A stretch of 7,234 nt of DNA from Flavobacteriales bacterium (lineage in GTDB: Bacteria; Bacteroidota; Bacteroidia; Flavobacteriales_E; Vicingaceae), in contig NVVI01000034.1 in assembly GCA_002402165.1 (NCBI GenBank), positions 8,515-15,748 on the forward strand, in the 5' to 3' direction. A program made the position numbers and the translations under genes. Positions 5,666 to 7,234 of this stretch are shown one piece after another; within the stretch, counting starts at the first letter, position 1; every line of letters starts with the position of its first letter. The notes under the pieces were generated by a model. That model saw only the letters and a program-made list of their open reading frames with translations, was not told the DNA's origin and did not search any database.

Positions 5666-7234
5666 GTGAAAAAAGTAGTAGCAATAGTCATTATCCTTCT
5701 ATCGCTAAATCAAGTTGTCTTTGCTCAAAATACCACAGACACCGTAAACATTGAAACTGTTAAAGTTGTTGCTAAAAAAGTTCCAGTGGCGTACAAGACC
5801 ACTGTTTTTGATTCATCAATTATTAGCGAATCAGCAACACTTTCGGAATTATTAGAAAAGCACTCCCCTATTTTTGTTAAAACTTATGGTTTAGGTTCTT
5901 TAGCAACAGTCTCTTTTCGAGGAACAGGGGCTTCACATACTAATGTGCTGTGGAACGACATTAGCTTAAATTCTCCAATGAACGGACAAATTGATTTTTC
6001 ACTCTACCCTACTTTGTTTTTTGATGATGCAGAGTTACATCACGGAGCAAGTGGTTTAATTGATGGTAATGGTGCTTTAGGAGGAAGCGTAAGTCTTAGT
6101 AATAAAACAACATTCAATAAAGGTTTTAGTAGCCTTATTCAGCAATCTATTGGAAGTTATAATAGCTACATTACTTCAGGAAAAATAAGTCTCTCCAATA
6201 AAAAATGGATGAGCGAAACCCAGTTTTATTACAATACGGCAAAAAATGATTTCAACTACACCAACATCGCTTTACAAGATCAACCAACTTTAACTCAGAA
6301 TAAAGCCAAAATGCAACAATATGGATTTCAGCAAGCTGTTTATAGGAAATTAAAAAACGGAAGTATTGGTGTTCGATTATGGTATTTTAACAGCGATAGA
6401 ATGTTACCTCCCACAATGTTAGTTGCTCAAAATAATGAAAAACAACAAGATGAATCCTTGCGAGCATTATTAGAATGGAAGGGTTTGGCTGGTAATTTAA
6501 AATATAAATGGGTAAATGCTTTTGTAAAAGACAACTTAGTTTATAAAAATTCTTTAGCTGACATAAATTCAACAAACAATAGTTATTTAATTAACAGTAA
6601 GCTACTTACTAAGTATTACTTGAAGCATCATTTTGTATTAACCAACGATGTTTCTGTTCGCTATGAACAAGCAAAAGCTGATGGTTATGATGCAAAGCAT
6701 AAGCGCTACAACAATACTTGGTTATTAGGTTTAACTAAGAACTTTAAACGTTTGAACATTGATGCTTTGAATCGATTTACACAAGTAGGAGAAAACACCC
6801 AATTGCTTGCTCCTACCTTAGCAGTTAACTACGGATTCCTCAAAAAACGTCAGTTAAAACTAAAAGCCAATGCTGGCATTAATTACAACTACCCTACTTT
6901 TAATGATTTGTATTGGAATCCAGGAGGAAACCCTAACCTTAAACCAGAACGAGCTGAAATGATTGAATTTGGAACAAGTTACACACACAAAACCAAACAA
7001 ACTATGCTTATTATGGATGCAACAGGTTTCTATTCCTATGTTTACGATTGGATTATTTGGCAACCCACCCAATTTGGTTTTTGGAGTCCGAGTAACTTAA
7101 AAGAGGTAGAGAATAAAGGAATTGAGTTAAGCTTAAAGCTTCAAACCAGTATTAACAAAATAAGAATTAATGCAAATATCAATTACAGCAATACGTTTAG
7201 TACTAATTTAAAAGAGCAAAGTGAACTCGATAAT
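5666..7234 (+). CDS. btuB: TonB-dependent receptor, probable BtuB-type cobalamin transporter (3' end outside window)
   Basis: An outer-membrane beta-barrel receptor; 523 codons are present and the frame is open to the last base. The start must be GTG at 5666: a stop codon in the same frame lies two codons upstream, GTG gives a clean signal peptide (MKKVVAIVIILLSLN..., cut after VFA, residue 20), and the next in-frame ATG is codon 105, inside the plug. After a TonB-box-like segment (TVNIETVKVVA, 26-36) comes the plug domain (about 42-147), with TLSELLEKHSPIFVKTYG, VSFRGTGASHTNVLWND and the closing GNGALGGSVSL. The rest is barrel, with NPNLKPE at 422-428, the strand motif common to TonB receptors. 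There is no N-terminal carboxypeptidase-like domain, so it is the simple BtuB/FepA type rather than SusC. Cobalamin as substrate is inferred from the riboswitch and operon (3-nt gap to the previous gene), not from ligand-binding residues. Confidence 0.93.
   Translation, partial: MKKVVAIVIILLSLNQVVFAQNTTDTVNIETVKVVAKKVPVAYKTTVFDSSIISESATLSELLEKHSPIFVKTYGLGSLATVSFRGTGASHTNVLWNDISLNSPMNGQIDFSLYPTLFFDDAELHHGASGLIDGNGALGGSVSLSNKTTFNKGFSSLIQQSIGSYNSYITSGKISLSNKKWMSETQFYYNTAKNDFNYTNIALQDQPTLTQNKAKMQQYGFQQAVYRKLKNGSIGVRLWYFNSDRMLPPTMLVAQNNEKQQDESLRALLEWKGLAGNLKYKWVNAFVKDNLVYKNSLADINSTNNSYLINSKLLTKYYLKHHFVLTNDVSVRYEQAKADGYDAKHKRYNNTWLLGLTKNFKRLNIDALNRFTQVGENTQLLAPTLAVNYGFLKKRQLKLKANAGINYNYPTFNDLYWNPGGNPNLKPERAEMIEFGTSYTHKTKQTMLIMDATGFYSYVYDWIIWQPTQFGFWSPSNLKEVENKGIELSLKLQTSINKIRINANINYSNTFSTNLKEQSELDN

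Noticed and set aside
6387..6575. 62-codon - strand open frame
   Set aside because: Antisense shadow of the TonB receptor barrel.
3..6625. 13-base repeat GTATTACTTGAAG at 3-15 and 6613-6625
   Set aside because: Short, in unrelated contexts (intergenic and receptor coding) and without flanking similarity; likely chance.
6860..7072. 70-codon - strand open frame
   Set aside because: Antisense shadow of the TonB receptor, which has an uninterrupted frame and family motifs here.

Overview
The window reads as chromosomal DNA of a member of the Bacteroidota, probably Flavobacteriales. The base composition is AT-rich. Start codons lack clear Shine-Dalgarno sequences, and promoter-like motifs follow the Bacteroidota pattern TAnnTTTG. 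Two proteins end in type A sorting domains of the type IX secretion system (T9SS), which is restricted to this phylum. Assignment below the order is not possible from the sequence alone.

Left part (1-2759, + strand): a small Cro/C1-type helix-turn-helix regulator sits behind two TTAC-N4-GTAA palindromes that look like its operators. It is followed by a tight cluster: quinone-type dihydroorotate dehydrogenase (pyrD, pyrimidine synthesis), an HMG-CoA lyase (leucine/ketone-body catabolism) overlapping it by 8 nt, and an uncharacterised 121-residue acidic cytosolic protein 10 nt further on. A small hairpin fills most of the 23-nt gap between the regulator and pyrD. Positions 1-86 hold no gene that I can support.

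Middle (2784-3260, - strand): one convergently placed gene for a small exported protein of unknown function. Its promoter region is shared back to back with the locus to its right.

Right part (3323 to the window end, + strand): a cobalamin (B12) riboswitch locus. A Bacteroidota-type promoter leads into a well-conserved class I cobalamin aptamer (about 3356-3540). Possible expression-platform hairpins follow, then three tightly packed genes. These are a DUF4465 protein with a signal peptide and T9SS tail, a second T9SS-sorted surface protein of a family I know only as 'cell surface protein', and a TonB-dependent receptor that starts at GTG and runs off the window end. The gene junctions are a 4-nt overlap and a 3-nt gap, so this is almost certainly one operon. 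The 402-nt gene-free stretch 3261-3662 is taken up by the two promoters, the riboswitch and its platform.

The most interesting reading is a B12-repressed surface uptake system. Two T9SS-delivered proteins would act outside the outer membrane together with a BtuB-like TonB-dependent channel. This parallels the lipoprotein-based BtuB-BtuG/BtuH systems of gut Bacteroides, but with T9SS sorting replacing lipid anchoring. The riboswitch and gene families are seen directly; the cobalamin-capture role of the two surface proteins is inference.
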